Assembly (NCBI GenBank): GCA_029256665.1
Contig: JAQSXN010000297.1
Coordinates: forward strand, 1-5,656
Direction of reading: 5' to 3'
DNA: 5,656 nt
Origin: Paenibacillus sp.
GTDB lineage: Bacteria > Bacillota > Bacilli > Paenibacillales > Paenibacillaceae
The notes below the pieces were generated by a model that saw only the letters and a list, made by a program, of their open reading frames with translations, did not search any database and had not been told where the DNA came from. The translations under genes were made by a program, and so were the position numbers. Below, in pieces: positions 5,497-5,656 of this stretch (its first letter is position 1; each line of letters opens with the position of its first letter).

Positions 5497-5656
5497 GGAT
5501 ATGAAATTTCATATCCAGTGGGTGGTGAGGGGGCATGTTGGACGTTTGTGTATGAAATTTCATATCCAGTCGGGCGTAAAGTGGGCTGCAGGCGTGATTG
5601 TGTATGAAAAATCATATCCAGTGTGGGGGAGAGGGGCGGCGGAGGTAATTATGTAT
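5497..5656. repeat. Interspersed palindromic repeat array, 51-52 bp period, continuing past the window
   Basis: Three copies of TATGAAATTTCATATCCAGT are visible. Copy 1 at 5500-5519 and copy 2 at 5551-5570 are identical; copy 3 at 5603-5622 reads GAAAAATC in the core. In copy 1 the palindrome is longer: GGATATGAAATTTCATATCC (5497-5516) is a perfect 20-bp inverted repeat, able to form an 8-bp hairpin with an AATT loop. Copies 2 and 3 are preceded by TGTG. The last bases (TGTAT, with TAT at 5654-5656) fall exactly where a fourth copy would begin. Spacers are 31-32 nt, different from each other and rich in G on this strand. No gene is recognisable here. It may be a species-specific intergenic repeat family or a series of protein-binding sites. 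Confidence 0.85.

Noticed and set aside
5060..5563. 167-codon minus-strand open frame running from the repeat array across the membrane-protein gene
   Set aside because: Its start lies in a repeat palindrome and its body is antisense to the membrane protein and its terminator; it is rich in His, Lys and Pro with no domain.
5497..5656. CRISPR array
   Set aside because: The repeat is only about 20 nt, its core is a full palindrome, one of three copies already differs inside the core, the spacers share a one-sided G bias, and no cas gene is in the window.
5432..5656. Plus-strand open frame from ATG at 5432 to the window end (75 codons, no stop)
   Set aside because: It starts inside the terminator hairpin without a ribosome binding site. 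It reads MKFHIQ twice only because the first two repeats are 51 bp apart, and the third repeat is in another frame, so the repeat is not conserved as protein.

Overview
The window looks like chromosomal DNA from a Gram-positive Bacillota of the Paenibacillaceae type (Paenibacillus, Cohnella or a relative). The grounds are strong AGGAGG-like ribosome binding sites, moderately GC-rich codon use, large secreted multidomain carbohydrate-active proteins with Gly/Pro/Asp linkers, and a compact Xre-family regulator with a TTG start. This assignment is inference from style; no taxonomic marker gene is present.

Left part (1-1192, minus strand): the first 397 codons of a secreted protein whose C-terminus lies outside the window. 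It has a signal peptide, a laminin-G/3-keto-disaccharide-hydrolase-like beta-sandwich, and the start of a region resembling a degenerate glycerophosphodiester phosphodiesterase barrel. A 329-bp divergent intergenic region (1193-1521) follows. It holds a 9-bp direct repeat, a short palindrome, a probable extended -10 promoter for the rightward gene and, downstream of that promoter, a cre/LacI-type operator-like site.

Centre (1522-4572, plus strand): a 1016-residue secreted glycoside hydrolase of clan GH-D (GH27/GH36, alpha-galactosidase-like). It consists of a signal peptide, two tandem CBM35-like carbohydrate-binding modules, a GH36-like N-terminal beta-sandwich, a TIM barrel with both catalytic aspartates recognisable, and a C-terminal beta domain. 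A rho-independent terminator follows it. The two secreted proteins are divergent neighbours and could both act on extracellular or cell-surface carbohydrate, but only their proximity suggests this.

Right part (4690-5446): a self-contained two-gene operon. A good sigma-A promoter carries three TGCAAAG boxes spaced exactly 23 bp apart. It drives a 68-residue Xre-type DNA-binding protein, which is coupled through a TAATG overlap to a four-helix membrane protein of unknown function, and the operon ends in a terminator. The layout suggests an autoregulated regulator paired with a membrane partner.

Right edge (5497-5656): an array of palindromic repeats (core TATGAAATTTCATA, followed by TCCAGT) with a 51-52 bp period. 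Three copies are visible and a fourth is apparently cut by the window end. The spacers are unrelated but G-rich. It has no recognisable function, and together with the phased operator it is the least explained structure here.
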